Part shown: positions 63,803-64,000 of the stretch, piece by piece | Numbering within the stretch: position 1 is the first letter of the stretch | Layout: every line of letters begins with the position of its first letter | DNA from: Chromobacterium aquaticum | Lineage (GTDB): Bacteria > Pseudomonadota > Gammaproteobacteria > Burkholderiales > Chromobacteriaceae | Assembly: GCF_021129195.1 (NCBI RefSeq) | Contig: NZ_JAJOHW010000013.1 | Coordinates: 40,854 to 104,853 of the forward strand | Direction of reading: 5' to 3' | Length of the DNA stretch: 64,000 nt | Translations under genes and position numbers: made by a program | The notes under the pieces: generated by a model | Databases searched by the model: none | What the model was told of the DNA's origin: nothing | What the model saw: the letters and a program-made list of their open reading frames with translations, nothing else

Positions 63803-63918
63803 GTCTGGCGGTGTCCTACTTTCACATGGCGAATGCCACACTATCATCGGCGCTAAGGCGTTTCACGGTCCTGTTCGGGATGGGAAGGCGTGGGACCACC
63901 TCGCTATGGCCACCAGAC
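63803..63918 (-). rRNA. rrf: 5S ribosomal RNA
   Basis: On the minus strand the sequence opens TCTGGTGGCCATAGCGAGG and closes ACACCGCCAGAC, pairing to form helix I, with CCCATCCCGAACAGGACCGT in loop A-C and GGGATG... in between; length about 116 nt. Two terminators follow. The neighbouring bases to 64000 are the spacer towards 23S rRNA, which lies outside the window. Confidence 0.95.
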
Positions 63919-64000
63919 ATAAACTGGTACAAACTTAAAGAAGCCTAGGTTGATACTCGATCAACCCACATATATTCGGTATTCAATTGTGTCGCACAAC

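Noticed and set aside
63557..63847. N-terminal extension of the CHASE kinase
   Set aside because: It crosses two rRNA terminators and reaches into 5S rRNA; not coding.

Overview
The window is a high-GC, gene-dense stretch of a beta-proteobacterial chromosome. It most resembles Chromobacterium or a close relative in the Neisseriales. This is inferred from gene content and gene order: a PHA repressor/phasin pair, a Neisseria-type porin, the dacC-ybeD-lipB-lipA cluster, a 180-kDa-class NAD-glutamate dehydrogenase beside an arginine ABC transporter, and a DUF2844/DUF3443 pair. No search was run. There is no prophage, insertion sequence, CRISPR array or tRNA gene that I can recognise. An rRNA operon enters from the right on the minus strand; only its 5S gene and two terminators are inside.

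Layout. 1-6 kb: 3' end of serS, a CBS-PAS-GGDEF-EAL signalling protein, and hypF without other hyp genes. 6-13 kb: rimO, a YqhA-type membrane protein, a TPR-methyltransferase, phaR and phaP facing away from each other, an M14 carboxypeptidase, gph. 13-21 kb: ilvA, then dacC-ybeD-lipB-lipA, an unknown lipoprotein, a small helical protein and a porin. 21-31 kb: an OmpR/EnvZ-type pair, alx, htpX, nhaR, and livHMGF without a binding protein. 31-36 kb: an MBL-fold protein overlapping a CGWC thioredoxin-fold protein, a prolyl oligopeptidase, an enoyl-CoA hydratase. 36-41 kb: a zinc-uptake operon (zur, COG0523 GTPase, a 56-residue His-rich membrane peptide, znuC, znuB, znuA) behind a Zur box, converging on a TauE/SafE-like protein. 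41-51 kb: two cytochromes c', cytochrome b561, tyrS, a flavin reductase-like protein, DUF3443/DUF2844, two small unknowns, radC, coaBC, dut, and a GGDEF protein. 51-61 kb: gdhB facing an arginine transport operon (binding protein, two permeases, ATPase) followed by a GlxA/ArgR-type AraC regulator, a coherent arginine uptake and catabolism locus. 61-64 kb: a CHASE/PAS histidine kinase and 5S rRNA.

The main items that ordinary gene annotation would miss are: (1) a dispersed family of about 130-145 bp intergenic repeats with inverted ends (at least four copies plus a remnant); (2) the His-rich micro-gene in the zinc operon; (3) a candidate small-RNA gene upstream of the porin, with a good sigma-70 promoter whose -35 lies inside a perfect TyrR-type palindrome and which ends in a strong terminator; (4) a homopolymeric G tract next to the lipobox of the DUF3443 lipoprotein. 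Many genes end in short convergent terminators, and operons are tightly packed with ATGA-type overlaps.
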